Made by a program: the position numbers and the translations under genes
Origin: an uncultured Bradyrhizobium sp.
Lineage (GTDB): Bacteria > Pseudomonadota > Alphaproteobacteria > Rhizobiales > Xanthobacteraceae
NCBI RefSeq assembly: GCF_936928535.1
Contig: NZ_CAKZHY010000097.1
Span: 107,527 to 171,526, forward strand
Reading direction: 5' to 3'
Length of the DNA stretch: 64,000 bases
Shown here: piece by piece, positions 52,180 to 63,312 of the stretch
How positions within the stretch are numbered: position 1 is the stretch's first letter
Layout: every line of letters begins with the position of its first letter
Notes under the pieces: generated by a model
Databases searched by the model: none
What the model was told of the DNA's origin: nothing
Seen by the model: the letters and a program-made list of their open reading frames with translations, nothing else

Positions 52180-53166
52180 TCACGCTTTGGCAAAGCCGGC
52201 GGCCTTCATCGCCTGGCCCATCTGGCGATCCGCCTCCTCCATGAAGCTTTCGAAGTCGCTTGCATCCCGCCATACGGTGCCAAAGCCGCGCCCGGTCATG
52301 AAGTCCTTGAAGGCGGCGGAGTCGTACACCTTCTTCAGGGCCGCGGTCAGCTTGCTGGCGACTTCAGGGGGTAGGCCCTTCGGTCCGCCAATACCGCGCC
52401 ACGAGCTGGTCGAATAATCGACGCCGAGCGCTTCCTTCAGCGTCGGGACGTTGGGAAAGCTCGGATTGCGCGCGTGCGCCATGATCGCAAGGCTTCGGGC
52501 CTGGCCGGCCTCGATGGTCGCGCGCGCTTCCGGCACCGAGCAGGTGGTGAGATCAATGCTGCCCGCGACGAGGTCCTGCATGGCCGGGGCTGCACCATTC
52601 GACGCCGCCCACGCCACCTGGTTCGCCGGCAATCCCATCGCCTGCATCCAGCCGACGAGTGCGAGATGCCAGATGCCGCCTTGTCCCGTGCCCGATGCCT
52701 TGAATCGCCCCGGCGGCGCAAGCTTGATGGCCTCCATGAGCTCCTTCGCCGTCTTGTATGGCGAGGAGGCGGCAACCTGGATGCCCGGCGGGTCCTCGTT
52801 CATCAGCGCCAGCGGCATGAGGCTCCGCGGCGTCAGATGGGTCACCGCCTGCCAATGCAGCATCGCGATTTCCACGGTGATCATGCCGATCGTGTAGCCA
52901 TCCGGCGGTGCTGTGGCGATCTCGGCATGGCCGACGACGCCGGACCCGCCGGTAATGTTGACGACGTTGAACGGTTGGCCGAGTTCCTTCTGGAGCAGCG
53001 TCGCGATGATGCGTGCGGTCGCATCGGTGCCGCCCCCCGCCCCCCAGGGTACGATCAGGGTCACCGGCCGCGCCGGATAGGCTTGCGCGCGCGCAGGCGA
53101 GAGGAGAGTGGAGGTGGCCGCGGCCACTGCAGAGGCCGCGAAAGCGCGGCGCGTGATTACTGGCAT
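52180..53166 (-). CDS. Tripartite tricarboxylate transporter substrate-binding protein (TctC/Bug)
   Basis: A 328-residue periplasmic binding protein. It has a twin-arginine-like signal (ITRRAFAASAVAAATSTLL, cleavage near ARAQA) then the family opening YPARPVTLIVPWGAGGGTDATARIIA and GGSGVVGHAEIATAPPDGYT. These bind carboxylates for TctAB permeases. No tctA or tctB is nearby, so it is an orphan binding protein, as is common in this family. ATG 53166 is used; ATG 53181 and TTG 53208 are upstream alternatives. Ligand unknown. Confidence 0.88.
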   Translation of the reverse strand: MPVITRRAFAASAVAAATSTLLSPARAQAYPARPVTLIVPWGAGGGTDATARIIATLLQKELGQPFNVVNITGGSGVVGHAEIATAPPDGYTIGMITVEIAMLHWQAVTHLTPRSLMPLALMNEDPPGIQVAASSPYKTAKELMEAIKLAPPGRFKASGTGQGGIWHLALVGWMQAMGLPANQVAWAASNGAAPAMQDLVAGSIDLTTCSVPEARATIEAGQARSLAIMAHARNPSFPNVPTLKEALGVDYSTSSWRGIGGPKGLPPEVASKLTAALKKVYDSAAFKDFMTGRGFGTVWRDASDFESFMEEADRQMGQAMKAAGFAKA

Positions 53167-53333
53167 CAAGGTTCCCGGCATCGCCCTCGGGAATCGGGCT
53201 GGTATCAAGCTATTATTCTAGGCGGCTTTTTGGCGCGACATCAAGACAGCGCCATCTTCAGGGAAAACTCTCGATGAGGAGTTCCCAAGCCCGCCAATGT
53301 CCCGATCGTTGCCTTAGAGGGAGGCGTTGGCCT

Positions 53334-53720
53334 TCAAAAAAGGGCGAGGCCGAGAAAGGCTGCGATCTTCGCGATCGGGGACAGAATTTTTGAAGCGTCG
53401 GACACGAATTCAGCGAGAAGTTTCGCGGAACCGGCGACGGCCTTTGCTGCTGTCTCCAACCGGCCTCGATCGGGCGTAGGTTTTGCCGCTTCTTCCGCCA
53501 GTTGGTCAATGTGCTCTGAAATTGCGGCTTTGGCTCTGTCCGGAATTTGCAGGTTCGCGAACTCCTGGCGCAACTCGGCGATACAAGAACCGAGCTGCTT
53601 GGAATCACCAACCGAAAGAGTCTGGTTCGCAGTCGCGTTTCGACCGACAGCCATCACTTGGGCGCTGACATTCGTCGCGATGACGCCCTCGTTCGAGCTG
53701 GTCTTGGAACTCTTGTTCAT
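53334..53720 (-). CDS. Small protein sharing a motif with its upstream neighbour (module gene B)
   Basis: A 128-residue protein. Residues 18-31 (VSAQVMAVGRNATA) match the C-terminal motif of the protein encoded just upstream (VTAQAMAVGQGASA) at 9 of 14 positions. A helical, charged middle (about 42-80) follows, and the C-terminus is a hydrophobic helix (ILSPIAKIAAFLGLALF). Its Shine-Dalgarno AAAGG overlaps the stop of gene A, and the gap is 14 bases, so the two are co-translated. No family is known to me. Function unknown. Confidence 0.75.
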   Translation of the reverse strand: MNKSSKTSSNEGVIATNVSAQVMAVGRNATANQTLSVGDSKQLGSCIAELRQEFANLQIPDRAKAAISEHIDQLAEEAAKPTPDRGRLETAAKAVAGSAKLLAEFVSDASKILSPIAKIAAFLGLALF

Positions 53721-53734
53721 CGCGCGAGAACCTT

Positions 53735-55207
53735 TCAGTGCGTCGCGTTCGCATCATGGGTGGAAGCCGCGCTGGCTCCCTGTCCCACGGCCATTGCCTG
53801 CGCCGTCACATCGCCGCCCTGAACCAGGATTCCAGAATTGTAGATGGCGAAGGCTTTCTTGCGGAGGTCAGAGATGTCCACGCCATGATCTTCCATGTAT
53901 CGGCAGATCAGCTCCACGACACATTGGTCGAATGCCTTGATCCCGAAGTCCAGGTCGGTTTTTTGAAAATAATGCTCGAAATTTTCGTCCATGATTTCCC
54001 GCCGGGTGCTGTCGACCGCACCGTAGTCAAATAGCGGAGTTGCCTCGATGCTATGTCGGTACTCCGTCTTGAGACGTCGTATCGAGTGCCCGAGCATGGC
54101 ATAGGCAAGCAAGTTGTACACTTCGCCCAGCACCAGAAACGGACTAGCCATCGCCTCGCCGACGAGGCGGCCGATTTTCGTCCTTAGGCTTCGGTCACTG
54201 AAGTGCATGTTGTCGACCGTCTTGAATTCTTTGAACGGCGGCGTGAGCAGGTACCTGCTTGCTTCGATGTAGAATATTCTGCCTCTATGCGTCGTTTTGA
54301 TCGCATGGGTGAGTATCAGTTCCCCATTCCATCTGATGTCGTGAAAGAGCAGATACTCTCTTACGAGGTCGGGATGTTTCGCGACGACGTCTGCGACTGC
54401 CGATTCATTCAGGGTGACGCTTGGTTGCCGGGTCCAGGCGTCGTGAGACAACAATGGCAATGTCCATGCGTCCCTGCCCCGAAGGGCGGCAATCTTCCGT
54501 ATGACCATATCGCCGAAGCCGCTTTGCGGCAGGTCTTCCGCGATCATTTGATTGATCTGCGACAGCGAGATCGGGACCAGGTCGGGTGCTCCCGTCCCGA
54601 TCTGCGCGCGCTTTTCCACGTCAACGGTAAACGACCATCTACCTATGGCAGCCCCGGCACATCTGAATGGATCGTAGTCCCTGTAGACGAGCAGGCGCTG
54701 CTGATAGCCTCCGATGCCAACGTCCAGTTTTTTGTCGTGTGGCGCGTCCAGCAAGGACGCGACCGTCTCCGGGGTGAAGTGGTCTCTTGAGAATCGTTGA
54801 ATCGCGCTGCGTTCGCGAGCGCTGTGCCTCATCGTCCAAACGGCTCCGACGGCAAAAACCCCCAGCGCGATAAAAACAAGTGTGTCAGACGGGCGATTGG
54901 TCGACACATTGCCGACGTAGGCTGACACGACACCAACGTATGCCATGAGAATGGCCACACAGAATGTGCGATAGGCCAACTCGCCCCGCTCCACCATCCA
55001 GGCAAGATAAGTCGTTGGACGCGGATCGAAACCGATTTCCAACGGCGGCGCTTGAACTGGATTCATTGCCTTAAGCAGAAGCTGTCGGCGAAAGGCGGCG
55101 CCGCGCGTATAGACTCCCGCGAGAGCCAGCCTCGTGAACTCGCGGCAGTCCTGCCAGGCGAATTCTGAAAAATTCGAACTGCTAAATGTCTTGCCCCGGT
55201 CAAGCAT
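53735..55207 (-). CDS. Uncharacterised two-TM membrane protein (module gene A)
   Basis: A 490-residue protein with two TM helices (about residues 81-99 and 109-126), a cytosolic domain of about 340 residues, and a C-terminal motif VTAQAMAVGQGASA at residues 467-480. Landmarks are VYRDYDPF (174-181), WSFTVD (191-196), RWNGELILTH and FYIEASRYLLTPPFKEF. From memory these resemble uncharacterised proteins frequent in Actinobacteria (VYSGYxPF, WSFAVD), which would suggest transfer. Codon use looks less GC-biased than in neighbours. Not a known enzyme. Confidence 0.8.
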   Translation of the reverse strand: MLDRGKTFSSSNFSEFAWQDCREFTRLALAGVYTRGAAFRRQLLLKAMNPVQAPPLEIGFDPRPTTYLAWMVERGELAYRTFCVAILMAYVGVVSAYVGNVSTNRPSDTLVFIALGVFAVGAVWTMRHSARERSAIQRFSRDHFTPETVASLLDAPHDKKLDVGIGGYQQRLLVYRDYDPFRCAGAAIGRWSFTVDVEKRAQIGTGAPDLVPISLSQINQMIAEDLPQSGFGDMVIRKIAALRGRDAWTLPLLSHDAWTRQPSVTLNESAVADVVAKHPDLVREYLLFHDIRWNGELILTHAIKTTHRGRIFYIEASRYLLTPPFKEFKTVDNMHFSDRSLRTKIGRLVGEAMASPFLVLGEVYNLLAYAMLGHSIRRLKTEYRHSIEATPLFDYGAVDSTRREIMDENFEHYFQKTDLDFGIKAFDQCVVELICRYMEDHGVDISDLRKKAFAIYNSGILVQGGDVTAQAMAVGQGASAASTHDANATH

Positions 55208-55332
55208 GATGCCACTCCGGACAATGTCAAAAAATGTCTATTTCAAAATGCAACCAAAAGTATAGTTTCGGACGGCCCCCCGGTACAATCAAATTTACGC
55301 GTGCCGTTGCTTCCGCAAGGCGGCCGCGGAGT

Positions 55333-56151
55333 TTACGGCGCGCCCTCAGCGTCTCCCTTTGGTCGTGTCCCGCCGAAAATGCGTGCACCTTCAGGCGTCA
55401 GGTAGGGCCTCAACGTTTCCCATGGCACGTATGCGACATATTGACCCTCGGCGTAGGGACCGACGGCATAGGGCGGGTAGTGGAAGGTCAGGCCGGAACT
55501 CTTGCCTGTCTCGGTCGACGGCGCGAGCGTCACGGCGCCGATCTTGAGCAGGCTCGGCTCAACGCCCTTGAACCATTCCTCGGTCGCGGTCTCGCTTGAG
55601 TCGCGTTTCTTCTTCTCGATCTTCAGCGAGGCGATCACGGCTTTGACCATCGCCTTCATGGTTGCGCCATTGTCGGCGGTCTCGGTGAAGAACGGGCGGA
55701 TCGAGATGCGCTTGCTCTCGGATTTGTCCCACAGCACCGTATTCACGTCCGAATTGGGATGGGCACCATGAGTGTCCATGTAGTCATCGCGCAGGATGCT
55801 GACATAGCGATCGGCCACCACGGAGCGGATCGAATATTTGCGTTCGAAGTCCCAGCCGCCGTCCCTGAAGAATTGCGGGTCCTGCTTGCGCGAGGCGGCG
55901 GCATCGCCTGCGTTCTTGTCGAGCCACTTCTTGCCTTCGGCCAGGCAATCGGCTGCGAGCGGCGCATCGGCCTTGATCCTGTTGTCGAGAAACACGCGTG
56001 CGTCGATGCTCTTGGTCTTGACGGCAGCATCGGGTCTGGGATCGGCGGCGAGGGAAGGGGAGGCAAGGGCGATCGTCGCGACAGCGGACAGGGTTGCGAG
56101 CAATCCGGCCCGCACATTTGCACGATGAGACGTCACTTCAATATCCATCAA
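55333..56151 (-). CDS. Exported DUF3298/RsiV-like protein
   Basis: A 272-residue exported protein. The signal peptide spans about residues 14-36 (AGLLATLSAVATIALASPSLAA). The rest shows the DUF3298 pattern: VADRYVSILRDDYMDTHGAHPN, then DLSxx-type RPFF, and near the end FHYPPYAVGPYAEGQYVAYVPWETLRPYLTPEG, the hallmark found in the RsiV extracellular domain. RsiV binds lysozyme; this stand-alone version lacks the anti-sigma part. Single gene. Confidence 0.85.
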   Translation of the reverse strand: MMDIEVTSHRANVRAGLLATLSAVATIALASPSLAADPRPDAAVKTKSIDARVFLDNRIKADAPLAADCLAEGKKWLDKNAGDAAASRKQDPQFFRDGGWDFERKYSIRSVVADRYVSILRDDYMDTHGAHPNSDVNTVLWDKSESKRISIRPFFTETADNGATMKAMVKAVIASLKIEKKKRDSSETATEEWFKGVEPSLLKIGAVTLAPSTETGKSSGLTFHYPPYAVGPYAEGQYVAYVPWETLRPYLTPEGARIFGGTRPKGDAEGAP

Positions 56152-56311
56152 TTTTGCACCCGACCGCCGCTACGGCGCTCGGATGTCTGCATGAACGTAA
56201 CGACCGTAAGATGAACCGGCGCAGAACGCGCGGTGCGAAACACTGGGACGTGAAGGTTGGTCGCAGCAGCGCGGCCGCGGGTTTGATGGCGTAAGCCGAA
56301 AGGCGGCGGAA

Positions 56312-58468
<2,157 letters not shown>

Positions 58469-58490
58469 GGCTTCAACCATATCATGGCGT

Positions 58491-58955
58491 TCAATCATGA
58501 TCCGGATGCTGATGGCTGACGATGGTCGCCATCTTCTCCGGTCCGTAATTCTGCTGTGTGGTCTGGCTCGGCAGGTTGGCGATGCCGACCACCCAGCCGA
58601 GGCGGGATTCCGTTCCGTACTGCCGTGTCGGCACCACGTGGTCAGGACGGTCGAAGGCGCCGGTCATGATCTCGATGCGCTCGCCGTCGATGCGGCCGAA
58701 GCTCAGCGGCGTGCCGCAGGCAGAGCAATAGCCGCGGTCGGCGATCGTGGAGGAGCGGAAGAACGACGGCTGGCCCTTGGTCCAGACGAAGTCCGTCTTG
58801 TTGACATCGGCGAAGGACGCGAACGGCGCGCCGCTCGCCTTCTGGCACATCCGGCAGTGGCAGATCGACACCCGGTTCGGCGCCGCCGAAATCGCAAAGC
58901 GCACCGCGCCGCATTGGCAGCCGCCGGTGAGAACGGGTTTGTTCGCTTCGGTCAT
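58491..58955 (-). CDS. GFA family zinc-binding protein
   Basis: A 154-residue GFA (glutathione-dependent formaldehyde-activating) family protein. Zinc ligands are present as CQCG, CHCRMC and CSACGTPL. Many members are annotated after Gfa, but the function is seldom tested. It lies between the two methylmalonyl-CoA mutase genes, with ATGA overlap to the small subunit and a short gap to the large one, so it is embedded in the operon. A role in that pathway is not established. Confidence 0.88.
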   Translation of the reverse strand: MTEANKPVLTGGCQCGAVRFAISAAPNRVSICHCRMCQKASGAPFASFADVNKTDFVWTKGQPSFFRSSTIADRGYCSACGTPLSFGRIDGERIEIMTGAFDRPDHVVPTRQYGTESRLGWVVGIANLPSQTTQQNYGPEKMATIVSHQHPDHD

Positions 58956-60823
58956 GCCTGTTCCATCCGCTTATAAGCGTCTTGAAGCGTGGCGAGTGCA
59001 TCGCCCCCGGCAAACACGAAGCCCGTGACACCGGCCGCGCGCAAGGCCGCCTCAGCCTCGGCCGGACGGCCTGCCAGATAGATATGTCGCGCGCCCGCCG
59101 TTTGCAGGGCCTTGGCCGCGGCTTCGGCGTGGTCCGCATAGACCTTGTCGCTGGAACAAAGGCAGGCGAGCGCCGCACCGGAAGCCTTGAAGGCCGCAGC
59201 CAGCTTGGCCGGATCGGCAAAACCTTCGCTGTCGAGGGCCTGGATGCCGCCGGCTTCGAAGAAGCTCTTTGCGAAAGTCGCACGTGCCGTAAAATCGGCG
59301 GGCGTGCCGAGATTGGCCAGGAACACGCAGGGCCGCTTGCCGCGCGCCTTCAGTGCTGCATCGGAGATGTCGCGCAGCGCTTCGAACGGCTGCGCCAGCC
59401 TGATCGGCACGAGGGCGTCGAACTTGTATTTGGCCTCGCCATAAGGCGCGAGCACGACAGGCGTCGCCGTCAGCACGGCCGTCTCGCTGTCGTGCAGGTT
59501 CGGAAACTCGCTGGCGCCAGTCAGCACGTCGCGGCGCCTGGCGATGTTGGCCTCGCGCGCCTTGCGCGTCGCAGCCACCTTGCCCTGGAACAGGCCCTGC
59601 TGAAGTGCCGCAAAGGCGCCGCCGACCTTCTCGCTCTCTTGAAACAGCGCCCAGGCGGCCTCGCAGAGCTGCGCCGTCAGCGTTTCGATGCCGCCCGATC
59701 CCGCCGCGGGATCGCTGACCCTGGCGAGGTTGCTCTCCTCCAGCAACAGCAATTGCGTGTTGCGCGCTACGCGTCGCGCGAACCGATCAGGCAGCCCGAG
59801 CGCCAGCGTATGCGGCAGCACGGTGATCGCATTGGCGCCAGCGAGCCCGGCTGCGAATGTCGCAATGGTCGCGCGCAGCATGTTCACGTAGGGGTCGCGC
59901 TGCGTCAGCATGCGCCAGGCCGTATCGGCGGCAATGAACAGCGGCTTCGGCGTCAGGCCGCAGGCGGCCTCGACGCGCGCCCAGAGCAGTCGCAGCGCGC
60001 GGAACTTGGCCATGGTCAGGAACTGGTCGGCGTCTGCGGCGAGGCGGGCGTAGACCATGCCTTGGGCCTGCTCGAGCGGAACGCCGGCGCCCTCGATCGC
60101 GCGCAGATAGGCGACGCCGCAGGCGAGCACGAAGGCGAGCTCCTGCACCTCGGAGCCGCCGGCATCGTGGATCACGCGTCCGTCTGCGGGCGCGAACGGC
60201 CCCTTGAAGCCGAGCCCGGCAAGACCCTTGATGCCGCCGGTCACGGCGGGAACGATTTCGTCCCAGCTGTAGGGGCTGTTTCCCCACACTGCGCAGGCCG
60301 CGAGCGGATCGAGCCCGAAGCGGATGTCGCAGGCGGCGGGGTCGATGCCGTTGCCCTTCACATATTCCGCGATATGGATCGCGGCCATCCGCGATTGCGG
60401 ACCGACCTGAAGCTCGAGACTGATGCCGGCATCGAGGTGAATGCCCTTCAGCACCTTTGCAACCGCATCGGCTGTCGGCTCCAGGCCGAAGCCGTGGCTG
60501 CCAGCGCCGCCGGCGAACACCAGCGAGAGTCCCGTGGCGCCGTTCTCCAGATCGGTCAGGGCCTGTGCATTCGCCGCAAGCGCATCGGGATGATCGATCC
60601 GCTGCATGATCTGCCACGGCGCAGACGCCGGCCGTCCCGCCACCGGTGCGACGCCATGGGCGCGCGGATAGAGCGGTTCGATCTTGAGACCGTCATAGGT
60701 CTTGCCGACCAGCTTCTCGAACGGCGCGCCCTTCAGCACGCCGTCGACCAGCTTGCGCCAGTCCGCGTCCGTCGCCTTGGGAAAATCGGCCGCCAGCGGC
60801 AGATCGTCAGTCACGGAGGTCAT
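58952..60823 (-). CDS. mutA: Methylmalonyl-CoA mutase, small (non-catalytic) subunit
   Basis: A 623-residue homologue of the mutase chain. It keeps the barrel domain (LEVGPQSRMAAIHIAEYVKGNG, and RNTQLLLLEESNLARVSDPAAG), and has a degenerate C-terminal domain with no DGHDRG cobalamin motif, as in the small subunit of heterodimeric mutases. First gene of the operon, sharing ATGA with the GFA gene. With the large subunit it makes the alpha-beta enzyme. Confidence 0.9.
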   Translation of the reverse strand: MTSVTDDLPLAADFPKATDADWRKLVDGVLKGAPFEKLVGKTYDGLKIEPLYPRAHGVAPVAGRPASAPWQIMQRIDHPDALAANAQALTDLENGATGLSLVFAGGAGSHGFGLEPTADAVAKVLKGIHLDAGISLELQVGPQSRMAAIHIAEYVKGNGIDPAACDIRFGLDPLAACAVWGNSPYSWDEIVPAVTGGIKGLAGLGFKGPFAPADGRVIHDAGGSEVQELAFVLACGVAYLRAIEGAGVPLEQAQGMVYARLAADADQFLTMAKFRALRLLWARVEAACGLTPKPLFIAADTAWRMLTQRDPYVNMLRATIATFAAGLAGANAITVLPHTLALGLPDRFARRVARNTQLLLLEESNLARVSDPAAGSGGIETLTAQLCEAAWALFQESEKVGGAFAALQQGLFQGKVAATRKAREANIARRRDVLTGASEFPNLHDSETAVLTATPVVLAPYGEAKYKFDALVPIRLAQPFEALRDISDAALKARGKRPCVFLANLGTPADFTARATFAKSFFEAGGIQALDSEGFADPAKLAAAFKASGAALACLCSSDKVYADHAEAAAKALQTAGARHIYLAGRPAEAEAALRAAGVTGFVFAGGDALATLQDAYKRMEQA

Positions 60824-60904
60824 ACGGCCAAGGGCTCCCGAACATCTCGATATTCGCAGGCGAATTTGCCACGGCGGGCCGTCCCTGCAAACGGCCGATT
60901 TTGG

Positions 60905-61396
60905 TTAACCGGTATCCGAAAGCCGCTCAATGCCTTGCGTCGAGACGCTGGCAAGGCCGTCACGTACACGAATGCCTGAAATCACGCGCTCCGGCGCGAT
61001 TTCGGCCAGCGGCACCAGCACGAATGCGCGCTCGAACAGGCGCGGATGCGGCAGGGTCAGGTCGGGCTTGTTCATCGACACATCGTCATAGGCGATCATG
61101 TCGAGATCGAGCGTGCGCGGACCCCAGCGCCGATCCTTGTCGCGCGTACGGCCGAATTTCTGCTCGACTTTCTGCATCACGAACAACAGCGCGTGCGGAT
61201 CGAGGCCGGTCTCGATCTCGACGCAGGCATTGATGAAGGGATCCTGGTCCTCGTCGCCCCAGGGCGGCGTCGCATAGTCCGACGAGCGCGCGATCAATGC
61301 GGCCTGCGCCATGCCGCAGATATGGGCGATCGCCTTCTTGAAGGTCGTGCGGACGTCGCCGACATTGCCGCCGAGTGCGATCAGCACGCTCGCCAT
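60905..61396 (-). CDS. folK: HPPK, 6-hydroxymethyl-dihydropterin pyrophosphokinase
   Basis: A 163-residue HPPK. It transfers pyrophosphate to 6-hydroxymethyl-7,8-dihydropterin in folate synthesis. Motifs are IALGGNVGDVRTTF at the start, TPPWGDEDQDPFINACVEIET, and the signature RDKDRRWGPRTLDLDMI. It is last in folP-folB-folK; the FolB stop lies 1 base upstream of its ATG. Confidence 0.94.
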   Translation of the reverse strand: MASVLIALGGNVGDVRTTFKKAIAHICGMAQAALIARSSDYATPPWGDEDQDPFINACVEIETGLDPHALLFVMQKVEQKFGRTRDKDRRWGPRTLDLDMIAYDDVSMNKPDLTLPHPRLFERAFVLVPLAEIAPERVISGIRVRDGLASVSTQGIERLSDTG

Positions 61397-61397
61397 G

Positions 61398-61766
61398 TCA
61401 GGGGTGCCGCGAGCGCGTCAGCATGACGCCGACATCGTCGAAGATCGCCGCGATCGGCGCATGCGGCTTGTGCACGGTGATCTTCACGGCGCGAATGCGC
61501 GGGAAGTGCGCCAGGATGGCATCCGCGACCGCGCCGGCGGCGCGCTCCAGCAGCTTGTAATTGGTGTTCTTGAAGGCCGCCGTCGTGGTCGCCACCACGT
61601 CGGCATAGGAGACGGTATCGACCAGGCGGTCGCTGCGTGATGGCTCCGACAGATCGGTGTAGAGTTCGAGGTCGATCACAAAACGCTGGCCGACTGCGGT
61701 TTCGTGATCCAGCACGCCATGGCGCGCATGGATCGACAGGCCGGTCACGAAGATCGTATCGGTCAT
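61398..61766 (-). CDS. folB: Dihydroneopterin aldolase
   Basis: A 122-residue FolB. It cleaves dihydroneopterin to 6-hydroxymethyl-dihydropterin. Features are the opening IFVTGLSIHARHGVLDHE, the VDTVSYADVVATT segment and the catalytic-side stretch KNTNYKLLERAAGAVADAI. The ATG overlaps the folP stop by 4 bases. Complete by length. Confidence 0.94.
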   Translation of the reverse strand: MTDTIFVTGLSIHARHGVLDHETAVGQRFVIDLELYTDLSEPSRSDRLVDTVSYADVVATTTAAFKNTNYKLLERAAGAVADAILAHFPRIRAVKITVHKPHAPIAAIFDDVGVMLTRSRHP

Positions 61767-62623
61767 TGCTTGCTCTCGATTGCGTTGGCGACCCGCAGGG
61801 CCTGCAGGGTCTCGGCGACGTCATGGGTCCGGATGATCTTCGCCCCCTTCTGCGCGGCGATCAGATGCGCGGCGATCGAGCCGGCGAGCCGCTCTTTCGG
61901 CTCCGAGCGCGACACCGAGGCGATGAAGCGTTTTCGCGAGGCACCAACGAGAATTGGCAGGCCGAACATGTCGAGCTCGCGCAAGCGCGCCAGCGCGATC
62001 ATGCTCTGCTCGGCGGTCTTGCCGAAGCCGATGCCGGGATCGAGCACGATCTTGTCGCGATCGATGCCGGCCTTGGCGGCGATGTCCAGCGAGCGCATGA
62101 AGAACGCCTTCATGTCAGCGACGATGTCGATGGCGGAATCGACGCTGTCACGGTTGTGCATGACGATGACGGGCACGCCTTTCGCGGCGACCAGTGGCGC
62201 CATACCGGGGTCGCGCTGCAATCCCCAGACGTCATTGGCGATGGCGACGCCCTGGTCGAGCGCAAAGGCCACGACCTCCGATTTCATGCTGTCGATCGAA
62301 ATCGGCACGCCGAGCGCAACGATGCCTGACAGCACCGGTTTCAGCCGGGCCAGTTCGTCCGCCGCCGTCACCGGCTGGGCGCCCTTGTAGGGCCGGGTGG
62401 ATTCGGCGCCGATATCGATGATGTCGGCGCCGCCGGCGATCATCGCCCGCGCTCGCGCCAGCGCCTGGTCCGGTGCGATGAAATCGCCGCCGTCGGAGAA
62501 GGAGTCGGGCGTCACGTTCAGCACGCCCATCACCGCCGGCAGCTTCCGGCCCACGAGCGTCCGCAGCGTATCTGGCCCGGCCGAGCCGGCCGACGGGACC
62601 GATGGGGAGGGCGAGGCATTCAT
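61763..62623 (-). CDS. folP: Dihydropteroate synthase
   Basis: A 286-residue DHPS, joining p-aminobenzoate to the pterin; the target of sulfonamides. Signatures are MGVLNVTPDSFSDGG at residues 31-45 and GADIIDIGAESTRP, then DPGIGFGKT and GASRKRFIA. First gene of folP-folB-folK. The start at 62623 gives the usual length; the frame to 62659 adds 12 poorly conserved residues. Confidence 0.94.
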   Translation of the reverse strand: MNASPSPSVPSAGSAGPDTLRTLVGRKLPAVMGVLNVTPDSFSDGGDFIAPDQALARARAMIAGGADIIDIGAESTRPYKGAQPVTAADELARLKPVLSGIVALGVPISIDSMKSEVVAFALDQGVAIANDVWGLQRDPGMAPLVAAKGVPVIVMHNRDSVDSAIDIVADMKAFFMRSLDIAAKAGIDRDKIVLDPGIGFGKTAEQSMIALARLRELDMFGLPILVGASRKRFIASVSRSEPKERLAGSIAAHLIAAQKGAKIIRTHDVAETLQALRVANAIESKQ

Positions 62624-62702
62624 GCGGCCCGCTTTGCGCGGTCGGGGAGGGGGAGTCAAGACGGGATTGGCGGCGGTGTGGGCGACGAGCGCTGCTCTCT
62701 GA

Positions 62703-62849
62703 CCGTCACCCTGAGGTGGCCGCTTCTTCAGCGGCCCTCGAGGGGCGACGGCCCGGCTCTCACCGCTTGGCGGCTGCGGTGGCCGTGCATCCTTCGAGGC
62801 TCCTCATGGGACACGTTGCGTCCCATGCCTCGCACCTCAGGATGACGGT
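62703..62849. repeat. Palindromic intergenic repeat with CCTGAGGTG ends
   Basis: About 147 bases between folP and the DUF4332 gene with inverted ends ACCGTCACCCTGAGGTG (62704-) and CACCTCAGGATGACGGT (62833-62849), one mismatch. Inner hairpins include GGCCGCTTCTTCAGCGGCC and CATGGGACACGTTGCGTCCCATG. The family differs from the 25.8/26.8 kb copies. No coding potential. Confidence 0.8.
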
Positions 62850-62880
62850 GACGGAGCGGATGACGGGGAGAGAGCTGCGA

Positions 62881-63288
62881 TCAATACGTGATCTTCGGCG
62901 ACAGCTTCCTGGCCTTGGCGATGATGTCGCCGACCGACTTCTCGGACGGAAGGATGCGGACGAGCTTCTTGCGATCGTTGGCTTCGCGCATGCTTTGCGC
63001 CAGTCTTGCCGGATTCCGATAAGCGAGCTCGCGCACCGTGGTCACGCCGGCGGCGCGGACCAGGCCCACCTTGGCCCGGCCCATGCCGGGAATACGCATG
63101 TAGTCGGAGACGTTGGCCCACTCCAGCAACTGCTGCTCGCTGATGCCGGTCTTGACCGAGAGCGTCTTGCGGCCCTTGGCGGTACTTGCGGCTTCCAGCA
63201 GTGCGGCGGTGGTGCGGATACCCTGCGCCTTCAGCTTGTTGGCGGCAAAGGCTGGCAGGCCCTCAATCTCGGAGATCGGATATGTCAT
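62881..63288 (-). CDS. DUF4332 helix-hairpin-helix protein
   Basis: A 135-residue protein. It opens with EGLPAFAANKLKAQGIRTTAALLEAA and repeats a helix-hairpin-helix-like motif in MRIPGMGRAKVGLVRAAGVTTVRELA, the DUF4332 pattern. Such proteins are thought to bind nucleic acid, but the role is unknown. It lies 24 bases downstream of the following minus-strand gene (63313-63678) and probably shares its transcript. Confidence 0.85.
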   Translation of the reverse strand: MTYPISEIEGLPAFAANKLKAQGIRTTAALLEAASTAKGRKTLSVKTGISEQQLLEWANVSDYMRIPGMGRAKVGLVRAAGVTTVRELAYRNPARLAQSMREANDRKKLVRILPSEKSVGDIIAKARKLSPKITY

Positions 63289-63312
63289 GATACTCGGTAT
63301 GAAAAGCGTCGC

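Noticed and set aside
60878..60903. GGCCGT/ACGGCC hairpin as terminator of folK
   Set aside because: The T-rich side faces the plus strand; on the minus strand, where folK lies, no T-run follows.
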